Below are positions 34,376 to 44,822 of a stretch of DNA of 64,000 nucleotides, in pieces. Location of the stretch: the NCBI GenBank assembly GCA_030762175.1, contig CM060831.1:139849001-139913000 (forward strand). Direction: 5' to 3'. A program made the position numbers and the translations under genes. This DNA is from Metallyticus violacea. Its lineage: Eukaryota; Arthropoda; Insecta; Mantodea; Metallyticidae. Within the stretch, counting starts at the first letter, position 1; the number at the start of each line of letters is the position of its first letter. The notes under the pieces were generated by a model that worked only from the letters and a program-made list of their open reading frames with translations, was not told the DNA's origin and did no database searches.

Positions 34376-35137
34376 CAGAGTGTACCGAGGGTGGCAGAAA
34401 TGTGTATACACATTTTTACGGTAAATATCTAGTTAATATATTTCAAAGTTGAACCGAAAAACAACAGTAATGTGTAGTATGATGTTCTGTAAACAGATGC
34501 GACTCACATTACGTTATGCTAGCGTTGCTACAACAAAATGGAGCCAAGAGTATCGTTTGAACAGCGGAAAGCAATTTTGAAGTGGTATTGGAAAACCGAT
34601 AATGTTGTTGAAGTTCAAAGGCAATGGAGACGTGTGTACAAAGCAGAACCTACAACGCGAGTAATAATTGCACGCATTTGAGACTCATGGTACCGTATGC
34701 GATGTTCACAAGGGCAGATCTTGGAGACCTTGCATAGCAACAAGCCCCGCGTCCTCGGCACTGGATAGGACAAAGAGGTTCAATTAGTTTCCACCGCGTT
34801 CTCCGGATCTAACTCCGTTGGACTTCTACCTATGAGGAACTCTTAAGGATGTTGTATACCGTAGAAAACCAGTTACACTGGCAGCACTTCGGGAAGAAAT
34901 TGAAATGGCATGTGCTGCAATCGCTGAGGATACTTTCGCAAACGTTGCTCAATCAGTAGTTCAACGTACTCAGAAGTGTATGACGTCTACAGTGGGCATT
35001 TTGAGCAACTGTTATAACTGTAAAAGTCTAAGATGATTAGTGCTCGTCATTTTCTGTTTGTGTGAATTCAGTTTTGGTATGTTAATACAGTTTTTTCTTT
35101 GCTTGAAGCGTGTATACATTTTTTTTGGCACCCTCTG
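34376..35137 (+). mobile_element. Internally deleted Tc1/mariner-type element, copy A
   Basis: The ends are CAGAGTG... and, complemented, CAGAGGGTGCCAAAAAAAAT, with flanking TA at 34374-34375 and 35138-35139. Inside, an ATG at 34538 opens MEPRVSFEQRKAILKWYW and VVEVQRQWRRVYKAEP, the N-terminal helix-turn-helix of the DUF4817-type insect transposases. After KGRSW-like sequence the coding jumps to the C-terminal region (ggcactggatagg, corresponding to HWIGRRGP in copy B). The catalytic middle is absent. Length is 762 bp. The sister copy is at 56095-56893. Confidence 0.8.
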
Positions 35138-36234
35138 TATATATCCTCCATATATAGTAGTGTGACATTAGATGCAGTGTTTAAATTTCATTAAAATTGA
35201 ATATAAACTTGAAAAAGTTTGAAAAATTCACGTAAGTGTTCCCTAAGAGTGGTAATAAGAGGAGGGTTCGTGTTTTCTTTACACACCTGAGCAACATACT
35301 TAAGCTGGATTTGGGTGTCTGCAGTATTTACGTATGCTTAACGCTCATTACACTCCGTTCAAAGGGAATTTACATTGTGACATTAGTGTGCTGGATATGC
35401 AATGTTCACATACTTATCTCCATCAACCACCACATCCGGCGGTCGTTGCCCCGGAGACATTTGCAAGCGAGCACGTCTCATTTTCTAAATTAAGACATGG
35501 AAACCTGATACATAACTGATGAAAGATTTCATAGCGAACGTGTTCATTTGGAAATAGCTTCGCAATATGTAGGCGCCAAGGATCTGTCCGTTCGATTGAC
35601 GTATGTGAATGTGTTAAAGTCAAGTCATCCGCAAAAATGTTAGCAATTTTTTGTTCGTCCATGTCAACATTTCTTGCCGATCACATGTCAGTAACCATTT
35701 AATATATTCATGGTTCTGATGTACATAACCAGAATATTTTTTTATTAATTACCTAGAAAGGGTGTTTATTAAACGGTCCCAGAGATAAGCGTGTTTCTCT
35801 TTGTTCGTCACAAAGAGATTGGTAAGATATGAAGCAAAGAAAATAAACGAATGATCAAATTTTTTCCTTGTAATATTCCAAATTTGTAGTTAGCAATTTT
35901 GCTGGTGAGCCCTTCATATATAAAAATATTTTGAAGTAAAACTGTTTTTGCAAATGCAGTTTAAACATTTCTAAAATATTAGTTTTGCCAATGACAATTT
36001 AATGTTTAATGAGAAGATGACGAAAAAATAAACAAAACACTGTATTTTATATTTGTGGCATTTCATAAACTGGTAGAGTGGAATAGAAAGCTTCGTGCCA
36101 GGTTAAATAAATAAATAACTACGGTTGTAGCTTGGATAAAGTTGTTTGTTTTCGTTTCCTTTCACGTTTCTCTTCCAGGCTGTGGGGAGGACTTGTTGAG
36201 GCAGTTCTAAGTGTTTCGTCTATTCTTGTTGCAG
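35138..36234. other. Probable intron sequence upstream of the mim exon
   Basis: No other exon of the I-BAR domain was found here. ORFs 35236-35493 and 35423-35662 are unrecognised. A pyrimidine tract with AG at about 36178 (cgtttctcttccag) is a decoy acceptor: spliced in the phase of the real exon it would soon meet TAA. Confidence 0.4.
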
Positions 36235-36319
36235 GTGCCACAAAAGAGATCGGGACTGCACTTACGAGGATCTGCTTACGTCACAAAGCTGTGGAGGCGA
36301 GAATGAAGACTTTTACGAG
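36235..36319 (+). CDS. mim: Internal exon of the I-BAR protein missing-in-metastasis (MTSS1/mim)
   Basis: The exon is 85 bp: two bases GT, 27 codons and two bases AG, so it enters in phase 1 and leaves in phase 2. Acceptor tctattcttgttgcag; donor ACGAG|GTAGGT. The peptide is ATKEIGTALTRICLRHKAVE then ARMKTFT, which matches the IMD/I-BAR helix segment known in human MTSS1 as GTREIGSALTRMCMRHRSIE, about residues 72-98. In the family this domain dimerises, binds PI(4,5)P2-rich membrane and actin, and shapes protrusions at the plasma membrane. Next expected exons (SALIDCLINPLQEQ-like downstream, FLDAFQKVADMATNTR-like upstream) were not found in the window, implying very long introns. The reading frame is intact, so the gene is probably functional. 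Confidence 0.85.
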
Positions 36320-36407
36320 GTAGGTCTTCCTGTTTTTCAGGAAAAGGGTCATAATATAACTGGGGCACTTGCATCATGTGCATTGGCACATAACCAATGG
36401 TCTAGTT

Positions 36408-36682
36408 CAGTGTTATTCAACCTGGGGCATGCGAAGATTTCTTAAGGAGGACGAAAATTTTAAAATTAGCGGATACATTTGGAGAATGATGAGAGGTAAT
36501 TGAAAATGTGATAAGTGATAATAGGTCTAAGTAGTTACATATACTTTCAATTAAGCATAATCCTGGGATTATAAACTTAAATGCAAAGTTGTCTCTATGC
36601 GTACATGGGAAGGGGGGAAAGAGAGAGAGAGAGAAGAAAGAGAGAAACAAAGAAAGAAAGAAAGAAAGAAAGAACAACGCTG
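36408..36682. mobile_element. hAT-type MITE with perfect 8-bp target duplication
   Basis: The 275-bp element begins CAGTGTTATTC and ends GAACAACGCTG, so the inverted ends agree at 9 of 11 bases. It is bordered on both sides by GTCTAGTT (36400-36407 and 36683-36690), the 8-bp duplication typical of hAT elements. A GA/GAAA-rich microsatellite (about 36617-36672) lies at the right end. It sits about 90 bp downstream of the mim exon, inside its intron. Non-coding. Confidence 0.85.
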
Positions 36683-37599
36683 GTCTAGTTTAATATCAGA
36701 CATGACGTAATACAGCGACTGCAATTTCAGTAGGGAAGTGAATGATAAGTTTAATATTACAGAATTAGATTTAGTCCCTCTTAAGGACGTCGCATTGGAC
36801 ATTGGACATTTTTCAAGGTTTTGAGACAACCATTGATAAAGCCAGTTTGAATTGACATAAACTGTCAACATGGAACAGAATCTATGGTGGGAGTTAAATG
36901 TTGGATTAAGAGGGGGAGGGGTGGAATAACACGATCTAATTTTAATCCTTTTAATTTATTAGGGAAATCTGCGCCAAAAGCATTAAGGTAGACAATGTGA
37001 TGCTCACTGTGGGGAAATTCATTCCGTTCGATCAAAAGATCTGATATACAAACAGTTCAAATCTTTTCTTGCAAATTGTGACATCAATACGATCTTCCTT
37101 GCTATAGCAATGTGGTAAGTAGGGGCAAGTTGCTGGATTGTTTTATTAAATTCTGTACCAGTTCCTCCGATTCACCTCAATGAAATATAATTATATATTT
37201 ATGTAAGCCCAATCATCATATTTCGGCATTATAATTAGTAATACATCATGTATATATTTGTGTCATAAGTTTTAACTTCAACATAAGAATTGTACAAAAA
37301 AGAAAATCTCTGGTGTTTTTGCGTTCCAGTAGTTTGGAAAGTCAACCAGGTCATAAAACTATGCAATGAACCCGAGGGTCGAGTTTGAATGCTACTTTTT
37401 AAAACGACTACCATTGGAGGATTAATAAACTGAATGACTTTTAAACCCGTTTGGGTGCTTTGACTCCGATAGACGTTGGTTGTACTGTTAGCCTTTAAAC
37501 TAGCCAATGCCAATAAAATATTTTAAACTTTAAAAAATAGCGGACGGCACGTGGAGCAGGTTAACTTAAACCAGCCAATGGAAAAAGTGTGTTTGAACT
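36683..37599. other. No recognised feature (intron of mim)
   Basis: AT-rich DNA. ORF 37235-37513 (-) is not recognised. The left limit of the LTR-like block that follows may lie in this interval, for example near 37484. Confidence 0.3.
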
Positions 37600-38441
37600 T
37601 TTAAAGATAGGTTTGAAACTTGCGCGTGCCCCTGTGACCCCCTTTGACATCATTTAAGCCAACGATTACTTGATTTGAATTTAATATATAAGGAGGCGGT
37701 TGCTCGGCTGGATCACTCAGTTTAAATTTTACACGCGGCGAGACACAAGCGGTCTTAAGTTCCAGACGCTGTGGGATGCAACTCTTTTCTAAGTTTCCAT
37801 ACGCAGTTATAAGATCTACACGCGGTTCGCAATACGCATTGTAAGTTCATCAGTTAAGTAGTTCACGGAATCAGTTGCGCAGGAGCACTGGGCACACGCA
37901 GTCATCAGTTAAGCAGTACTCAGTTCTCAGACGCAGTTATAAGGTCTACCCGCGGCTAGATACAAGCAGCACAGTACGCGTTGTAAGTTTGACGTTGCGC
38001 ACTTACATAGTTCACAGAATCAATTACGCAGACCAGCTCTCACCGGACATACGCAGTAATCAGTGAGGCATTTTTAAGTTTCACATGCCGTGGCACTTAT
38101 CAGTAAGTTTCACACGCGGCGAGAGGCCTTATTCCGACGTAGGCACTCAGTTGTAATATATACGCAGTACACAGTTTCACTTCTAAGTTTGTAGCTAAGT
38201 CTATCGTACGCAAAACACCAGAGGACGCGAAAGAACATAGACATAATAAAGTGCCTATATATTGTCGCATCGCGTGTTTATTTACGCTATTGAATCTCTC
38301 TTCCGTTCCTGTCGAGTCCGATTCAACAAAATAGCCGAATTCACCCTGAGAAATTGTTATCGTTGGAGCGTGGGCAACAACTCCGAAGCGACCATTGATC
38401 AATCTACAAAACCACTTCAAAATTGGCATCACAACGTGAGG
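37600..38441 (+). mobile_element. LTR-like unit: TATA, long leader, poly(A) signal and primer-site-like end
   Basis: TATATAAGG at 37685-37693 is followed at about 30 bp by atcactcagttt, an insect-type initiator. A GC-rich leader of about 550 bp follows, with AATAAA at 38245-38250. At 38424-38441 tggcatcacaacgtgagg resembles the primer-binding sequence TGGCGCCCAACGTGGGG found after the 5' LTR of many gypsy-type elements. A 130-bp module is tandemly repeated (acgcagttataag at 37801 and 37931). The word acgcagt recurs also near 37897, 38053 and 38162, and acacgcggcgaga occurs at 37730 and 38111. No gag, protease or polymerase and no second LTR were seen. It could be an LTR with a scrap of interior, or a host promoter. 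Confidence 0.45.
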
Positions 38442-39048
38442 ACGACGACAACAAATCGATTCAAAATTATTGTCCAATCTGAGGCACTTAGACGGAGCCT
38501 ACTAAACCACTTAGTATATGGCACCCAACAAACAAACAGGCTCTATTTGTTGAAGCCTACTAAACCGCTCCAATTCAAAGAAGAAATAGCTCTATTCATG
38601 GATAGTCAACCATTCCTCAATTATAAGACAAAGTACAAGTCTGTGACTTAGCCTTTTTTACGGATCTAACTAGGCCTTTAGACGATTTGAATAAAGCGCC
38701 TCAAGGCAACGGTCTAATTATTACTGACATGTAGTATAATTATAGTAAAAGCTTTCAAATTGGCATTGACTTGCTATGTAGATCAACTTCTGGTTGGAAA
38801 TTCTGAATACCTTCCAAAGTGCGATAACCTGATATTGTTCTGTGTCAATTGTGCAAAATCTCATTTGCCACATTGAATCGAATTTCCAAGATGTGGAAAC
38901 TTTTTCGACTTTTTGCTACTCCCTATTAAGTTGTTTCTGTTAAGTGTAAAATGGAATTGTTAAATTTACATGCGATGACTTGTTGAAGGACAAATATGAA
39001 CATAAAGCGGACATTAATAACGTTATAGTATGCATTAGTCGCTCAAAT
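38442..39048. other. Open but unrecognised sequence after the LTR-like unit
   Basis: A 129-codon ORF (38262-38651, +) runs through the LTR-like end. It has a polar composition and no motif I know. A 125-codon antisense ORF overlaps it. Neither is a convincing gene. Confidence 0.25.
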
Positions 39049-39278
39049 GATTTTTAAATAGTGTTTAACTGTTGTGGCATCACATTTTGTGGACACTGAT
39101 ACTTGAGATGAAATTATAATTTCGGAAAGAATTTTTTTAAGGAAGGAAAAGTTTCAAGCCTAAGATTAAAGAGAGAGAAGGGGGAACTCAGACATGGAGG
39201 ACGGACCTGGCGGGAATCGAACTCCAGACTTCCCGCTCACAAGTGTATGCTGAAGCGACCTCGGCCACGCATGGCGAT
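39049..39278 (-). mobile_element. SINE family 2, antisense, with target duplication
   Basis: Read on the minus strand: head GGCCGAGGTCGCTTCAGC, B box GAGTTCGATTCCCGCC, body with cttccttaaa and tail with atcagtgtccac. gctcaaat at 39041-39048 and 39279-39286 is an exact 8-base duplication. The A box GGCCGAGGTCG resembles class II tRNAs such as Ser or Leu. Confidence 0.88.
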
Positions 39279-39286
39279 GCTCAAAT

Positions 39287-41764
39287 ATTACGTATGTTTG
39301 GATGGATGTACGTGCCCGAATTTACTTTTACTAAGTCCAAATCAAGGAGTTCGTTAATAGATCGCAATTTAACATGTCATAATTAAATAATGCTCAGCCA
39401 TTATATCCAAATATTGATACGTTGTTACAGAAAAGTCAAACAGAAACATCATAAACACTCTGTATTATTCAAGTAACCAGATTAATGTACCTAAAATCTA
39501 TTTCCATTATTTTACCTTATTTTTATTTTGATTGGTTTATGTGATTCAAACAGTAAATTAATATATTGCTTTTTTCTAAAAAAATATTTATTCTGTTATA
39601 TATTAATATAATATTAAGATATAGACTAAACATAAGTAAACAAAATGTGCATCACAATTCAAATAGTTACAAATCAGAAAGTATAGAATGCTGACCTTTG
39701 TTAGGTATTAATGTGCCATGATTTAGCGGAAACATTGTCTTATTTATAATATGTGAACAACAAAAATTGTATCGAAATTCAAATACTGAACATGCAGAAT
39801 ATATTAACTTTCAGATAATCGCGTTAGCTCATTCCTAAATCACCGCAGCCCGCATGACTTCTATCTCTCCTGCCAAATGCTGTCAGCATTTCACATGCAC
39901 CCCGCCGAGCTACAGTGAGAATGAGTTGACGTCACGGAGCGTGTTCATGTCTTGCCTTGGTCTAGTTGATACACGACACCAAAGCCGAGAAAGGAGAAGA
40001 GCAGTAAAATATACACGCCCTACCATGGTCCGGTGATGTCTCACAGAAACAGGATGTGATATCTGGAGCAATGTTTCCTGGTTTCCATTTTTGCGGAAAG
40101 TCTTCCGCGTCCTACAGGGGTTTCTTATCTAGATGAACACCAGAATGACATTATTTACATAGCAGTCATTGTGAGTTATTTGCAGGAGAAGGAAATAACA
40201 AATATACTTGAATATTTTTAAAACACAGAAATACCTGCACTTCTAACCCAAGTTGAAACCTTGCACAGTTATCTAAAACTCGTAGCACATTTTATTTACG
40301 GGTCTTTTCTCGTAAATGCAAATTGCTTGCTAAAAATCCAAGTATCTTATTTCTAAAGAAAAGAAATCTCTTAGTTCTATAAGTCTTGTAAGTTTTACAG
40401 AAATAGTTGCTCTAGTACGGGACAAACCTTGATTACGTTTTTTCCTGGAGCTGAGATTACCTTATTCACTTGCTTGTTTTATGTTATGTTGTTGTGACAA
40501 GCGTGCGGAATGCGATGCATAAGAGTTCGCTCAGGAAAACAACGTTGTCATGTCTCTGCAATCTCTTTCAGTTTACTACTAATAGAGATCGGGTGTGGGA
40601 GTGAAAGTAAATAATTTATTCGTTTATTTTTTTATTTATAAATAAGACATCTTCAACTATTCTTAATAATATGAGAAAAAAAGAAATATTTATAGTTTTT
40701 GTGTAGTCTTTGATGCATGAAAGTAACCGTGACACTGCTTTAGAATTACCAGATATTTCGTGGCATTGTTACTGTTTAGATTAGTGGTTCTCAATCTTTT
40801 AAAACCACTTGCAGACTCTTTTTTTTAACGGTTGTGTTCAACAAACATGTGACTGTTGGGCCTGCCGTTTCTGGATAAGCCTTTTGTGTTGGAGGACTCG
40901 AAGATGAAGCAGGAACATTTGTACTTTTCCTTTATTGTCCCCGATTTAAGCTACATATTCATCGTTATAACTTTAAATACTGAAATTCACTCAATATCTA
41001 ACAAGATTGAGTAAAGATTGTGCCTAAATAATGGGGCAAACGTATGTTTTGTTGCGTAAATAATTTTATATTAAAGCTTCTTTTCAAATGGGGTGTAGCA
41101 TTTATTTCTGAATTTGAATTAATTATTTTCGGCTCTAAATTGAATAAAAATAATTAGAAAAGGATTAATTTTACTTAAATACACACATTTTCTTCCAGAC
41201 AGCATCATTGCGTTTCCATAAGACAAGGACAAAGAGAGTCAGCTGTTCACATGAAAAATGGCGCAGGAGTGTTAGAAACAAATAATCTGTATCTGATAAG
41301 TTATTATTCATTATAGAAACAAAGCGATTATTGAAAATTATATTAGAAGTGTAATGAAATTAAATTAAAAAGAAAATATCAAACAGATATACATTTATAA
41401 GACTTTTGTATTGCATTTCTGCACTGCAGTTGAATTTTTGTGGACCTTCCTTTTGTTCTCCACTATAAACAACAGTTAAGCTACATTTGAAGCTGTCTCC
41501 TTGTAGAATTGTTTATACAGTATAGCTTCGAGTTTAGACACTGCCTTTCTGTGTCCATGTGTACAGTGCCACCAAGCACAGCTACACTGTTGCGGATTCC
41601 TTCTTGGTATTCAAATGCAGGAGTGTACTAATCGGGCTCTTTCGTACCAGTGTACCAGACTTTAATATAAGGAAAATCTGGCAGTTATGAGCAATTTAAT
41701 GAAAGAGCTGTTCAAAATGATACAATAAGTTTTTAAAACAGTTCAATTTTAATCATAGAAGAAA
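39287..41764. other. Long stretch without a recognised gene
   Basis: AT-rich DNA. A GC-richer patch at 39840-40060 contains TGACGTCA (39927-39934), a CRE-type octamer, and an unrecognised ORF (39854-40036). gtggttctcaatctttt at about 40785 looks like a lone hAT terminal repeat without a partner. Confidence 0.3.
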
Positions 41765-41910
41765 AATACAAGGGGGCAAGATCAAGGGATCTTGGGCGGC
41801 CATGCGATCGGCCCCCCTCTACCAATCCAACGACGGGGAAAAGTCTGGTCCAGGATACTGGGAACATTTCTGTACTAATGGGACGGGGCGTCATGTTGCT
41901 GAAAATGGAT
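41765..41910 (-). pseudogene. DDE transposase fragment
   Basis: On the minus strand: QQHDAPSH, stop, YRNVPSILDQTFP, then RRWIGRGGPIAWPPRSLDLA. This is the QxDGAPPHY to RWIGRGGPxxWPPRSPDLxPLD stretch of the DUF4817-associated DDE transposases, with the SPD aspartate region changed to SLD. Only this piece remains. Confidence 0.75.
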
Positions 41911-42599
41911 ATCAATGGATATGGCTGTAGATGTTGAATTTGAGATAAGAAGAAGAAAGATGCAAATCATTTATGACCCGATCCCTGCCCCATCTTGTAT
42001 TGGTAATTGAAAACATTACCAAACAAACATGAGTTTGCCTTTCAGGTGGCAGACTTCTATTTCATTATACTTTTAACCGTTAATAAAATTCAGGAATTAG
42101 AAATTAGGTCCATTCGAGGGGAACATCCTATATTATCAGCTGTGAGCACTGTGTTATATCACTTAAATAAAAGTGTTATATTTATTTAAAAAGAGGATTT
42201 TTACCAATAAATTAATAACAAATAGGGTATCTGGAACAGGCATACGCAGGAATTCCAGAAATAACTCCTTATTTAATAGCATATAGCACAAATCAATTCT
42301 ATTTTCTATATTTCTTTCCTTGCTAGTAAAACATTGCTTATTAATGTAGTATTTTTCGTGTATCAATTCCGTTGTATTTTACATGAGCCCTTTTTGCATG
42401 CTTGATACTGTGTATCGCCGCATCTCCTACTTCTTTGGACTTTTTAGCAGATGTAGGGTTTCTTGATAGGCAGTAAATATTACATAATATTTTCGATCTA
42501 TTCAAGCTGTTAAAAACAGATTCTTTTAGCACAAAAAATACAACGGAAATTTTTGGCTTAGTAAGTAAATTGCAATATTTAAGGGAAGGGATTAAGAAG
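41911..42599. other. No recognised gene
   Basis: AT-rich. The minus ORF 42341-42697 overlaps the plus-strand LINE remnant that follows and is probably a shadow. Confidence 0.25.
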
Positions 42600-43100
42600 T
42601 AACGGAGGATGGAACATGCAAAAGAAAATAGTATTAACGGGAAGCGGGGGGGGGGGTGCATTGAAAGCTGTAAAGTTATATTCGAGGAGGAATGCAAATT
42701 AAATGGTTTGGAGAGAGTTTATACAGATGATAGTTGAGGCGAACATGTTATGTGGAGTAGAGATTTGGGGTATGTTCGAGGGTTGTGTAACTGCCGATGA
42801 AACTAATTTTGGGTCTTCCGAGAGCTTGGCCCAGAAGAGTAGCTCAAGCAGAGTAAGGGAAAAATAGCGGAAAGGACAGTGGTTCAGGATCAACGAACTA
42901 GAGGAAGAAAATTATGAAGACAATGCATAATTTTATAAGAAAACAAATCAAAGAAAGACCTAGTTCGTTATAATTAAGAATCTTTTAGACAGGTTTATGC
43001 AAAGTCTCTAAGCTAAGGATTGAAGATATTGAAATGCAAGGAATATTGGGCGACTTTAATGGTAAAGAATCCTCAAGTTTATGATACAGAAAAATTAATG
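42600..43100 (+). pseudogene. Probable LINE RT thumb/C-terminal remnant
   Basis: WREFIQMIVEANMLCGVEIW at about 42708-42768 resembles the IYKxxVExxLLYGxExW segment after the RT core of R1- or Jockey-like LINEs. In shifted frames GLPRAW and VAQAE then GKDSGSGS follow, resembling LPRxxPxxxAQAELG. A run of 11 G lies at 42646-42656. Strongly decayed. Confidence 0.45.
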
Positions 43101-43296
43101 AGGTAGGGAAATAAATATGTGGAATATTGTAATACGGATGACAGATAAGGCTTTGCATGGGCCAGAACTTGAGTTAGTATGCATTTCTGTAAAATATAAC
43201 TTTGTTGGAAATTTAAAATGCCACTTTTTAATCCATAATTACTGCAATCTCAATAATAAATTGTAAATGTTTGTTTTAGTTTAATTGTAAATACAT

Positions 43297-43530
43297 TTAT
43301 TTTGCAGAGTATTGTTTAATTTTGATATTGCTCATCTTCCTTGTTAACTGTGCTATTTGTATCATTTTCGTAATTTCCATCCTTTTTCTATTTCCCAAAA
43401 TTAAATCCTGTGGGCTGATTCTATTTTTACACATTGTTATGTATTTTGTTTCATTAAGGTTAATATTAAGTCTCAAATTTTTATATTCTTTCGGTTGCAT
43501 GTAATATATTCCATATCTTCCGGTTAACAA
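43297..43530 (-). pseudogene. Possible LINE RT fragment, minus strand
   Basis: The minus frame reads KNLRLNINLNETKYITMCKN, similar to the GLKINxxKTKxMxxSK block found downstream of the YADD motif in non-LTR reverse transcriptases. Nothing else of the enzyme is recognised. Confidence 0.45.
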
Positions 43531-43830
43531 TTGGTTATAAGCACAAAAAGTGTATAATCTCCCTTGTTAGTAACAATTTCATTGTTTCAAAATTATTAAT
43601 GGATTTTGAAGGTATTTCTAAAATGATTACGCGATAAAGAACTTTCTTGCCGTAAACCTTTAGGGAATTAACTGCAGACGAAGTTATATTTTGTATAATA
43701 TTTATCATATATATATATATATTTTCCCCAAATACATTAGATTATTATTCTTTGCTCTGCTGCAGCCGGCCTTAGTTGAATGCCTTGTGACGTCACAACT
43801 ATCAATCCTAACGCACGCTCAACTTCCAGG
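43531..43830. other. Short (TA)n run and a 14-bp palindrome
   Basis: An alternating TA run lies at about 43707-43722. TTGTGACGTCACAA at 43785-43798 is a perfect palindrome containing the CRE octamer TGACGTCA. No gene. Confidence 0.4.
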
Positions 43831-44114
43831 GAGTCGGTCCTGGTGATGTAGTGCCTTCTAAATCTAAGATCGCGGGTTCAAACCCGGCCAGGATCGTTGG
43901 ATTTTTTTTTTTTCGCGCTTAAAAATCCTAAGTATGGCTTCCTTCGGAAGGGAAGTAAAGCCGTATCGTACATTTGCGGCACGATAAAGAACCTCAAGCC
44001 TGAAAAAAGAGGTCTCTAAGCAAAATTGTTGGCCGTTTCAAGCCCTGAATAGAATGGGACGCTGATGACCTGAGATGTTAAAGAGCGTCCGTAAATAAAA
44101 CAAATTAAAAAAAA
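43831..44114 (+). mobile_element. SINE family 1, nearly intact, with target duplication
   Basis: aacttccagg occurs at 43821-43830 and again at 44115-44124, a 10-base duplication. Head GGTCCTGGTGATGTAGTG with a deletion in the anticodon arm; B box GGGTTCAAACCC; hairpin cttccttcggaaggg; 3' hairpin ggacgct to agcgtcc; A-rich tail. One of the best copies for defining the family. Confidence 0.93.
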
Positions 44115-44326
44115 AACTTCCAGGTACAGCCGTATTCACTTCTGCATAACAGACGCCTTTTTAAAAAATGAAGCCCATATCTCATACTTATGGTAATGCG
44201 TGAAAATAAAATCAGCTATCCCGTATACAGTTTTGAAGTATTTTGTTGTATACTGAATGCTATCAAGTTTCAATACCGCTATCCATACTGCAGTTTGTCC
44301 TTGTATTCCGCACTATAATTGTCGGG

Positions 44327-44328
<2 letters not shown>

Positions 44329-44384
<56 letters not shown>

Positions 44385-44822
44385 AAAAATAAAAATAAAG
44401 TAACACTATTAACAATGTAACAAATTAACAGTAATTATGATAGAAGAAAAGGATAAAACACTGAGAAAAAGTCACACTTGAAATCGCTATATTTCGAACT
44501 CGTGGAGTCCTTCTATGGCAAGAAGACAAGTGGGGTTCCAGCACGGAGTGTGCCAGAGGTAATATGTTGGCAGACTTTCTAGACCACCACCATCTAATTC
44601 TGCTCAACACTGGTCATCCTACTTTTATTTATGACAGCACTCATTGTTTTTTTCACTTGGACCTAACTTTTTGTTCTGCCTCACTAGCTGTACATTTGGT
44701 CACTTGTCTTCTTGCCATAAGAGGACTTCACGAGTCCAAAATATAGCGATCTCAAGTGTGACTTTTTCTCAGTGTTTTATCCTTTTCTTCTATCATAATT
44801 ACTGTTAATTTATCTTGTTAAG
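44329..44822 (-). mobile_element. Small fold-back element, copy 3, long loop with LINE endonuclease fragment
   Basis: A (TA)n run (44329-44381) and the tail gtaacactattaacaatg are on the left, so it is reversed relative to the copies at 2049 and 29390. Arms of about 105-110 bp (about 44424-44533 and 44700-44812) pair closely: aacagtaattatgatagaag, gataaaacactgagaaaaag, tcgctatat and tggcaagaagacaagtg are each matched by their complements. The other two copies have little or no loop. Confidence 0.82.
44528..44706 (+). pseudogene. LINE endonuclease (APE-type) fragment in the loop of a fold-back
   Basis: In one open frame: WGSSTECARGNMLADFLDHH, then HLILLNTGHPTFIYDSTHCF, then FHLDLTFCSASLAVH. 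This follows the block WGSxxTxxRGxxLxxFLxxx, LxLLNxGxPTxxxxxxxxxS, xIDLxxCSxSL of the endonuclease domain of Jockey/I-type non-LTR retrotransposons. The usual S-x-IDL is F-H-LDL here. The rest of the domain is missing. The frame has no stop over about 60 codons. Confidence 0.78.

Noticed and set aside
36142..36178. Pyrimidine tract and AG as the true acceptor of the mim exon
   Set aside because: Splicing there in the required phase meets TAA before the conserved peptide; the acceptor at 36234 fits family and phase.
38262..38651. 129-codon ORF, the longest in the window
   Set aside because: No known motif, overlaps an equally long antisense ORF, and runs through an LTR-like end; open by composition.
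40785..40840. hAT-like terminal repeat (gtggttctcaatctttt)
   Set aside because: No partner end or 8-bp duplication found in the next kilobase; left as a lone word.
42341..42697. 118-codon minus-strand ORF
   Set aside because: Overlaps a plus-strand LINE remnant and includes the complement of a G run; no motif.
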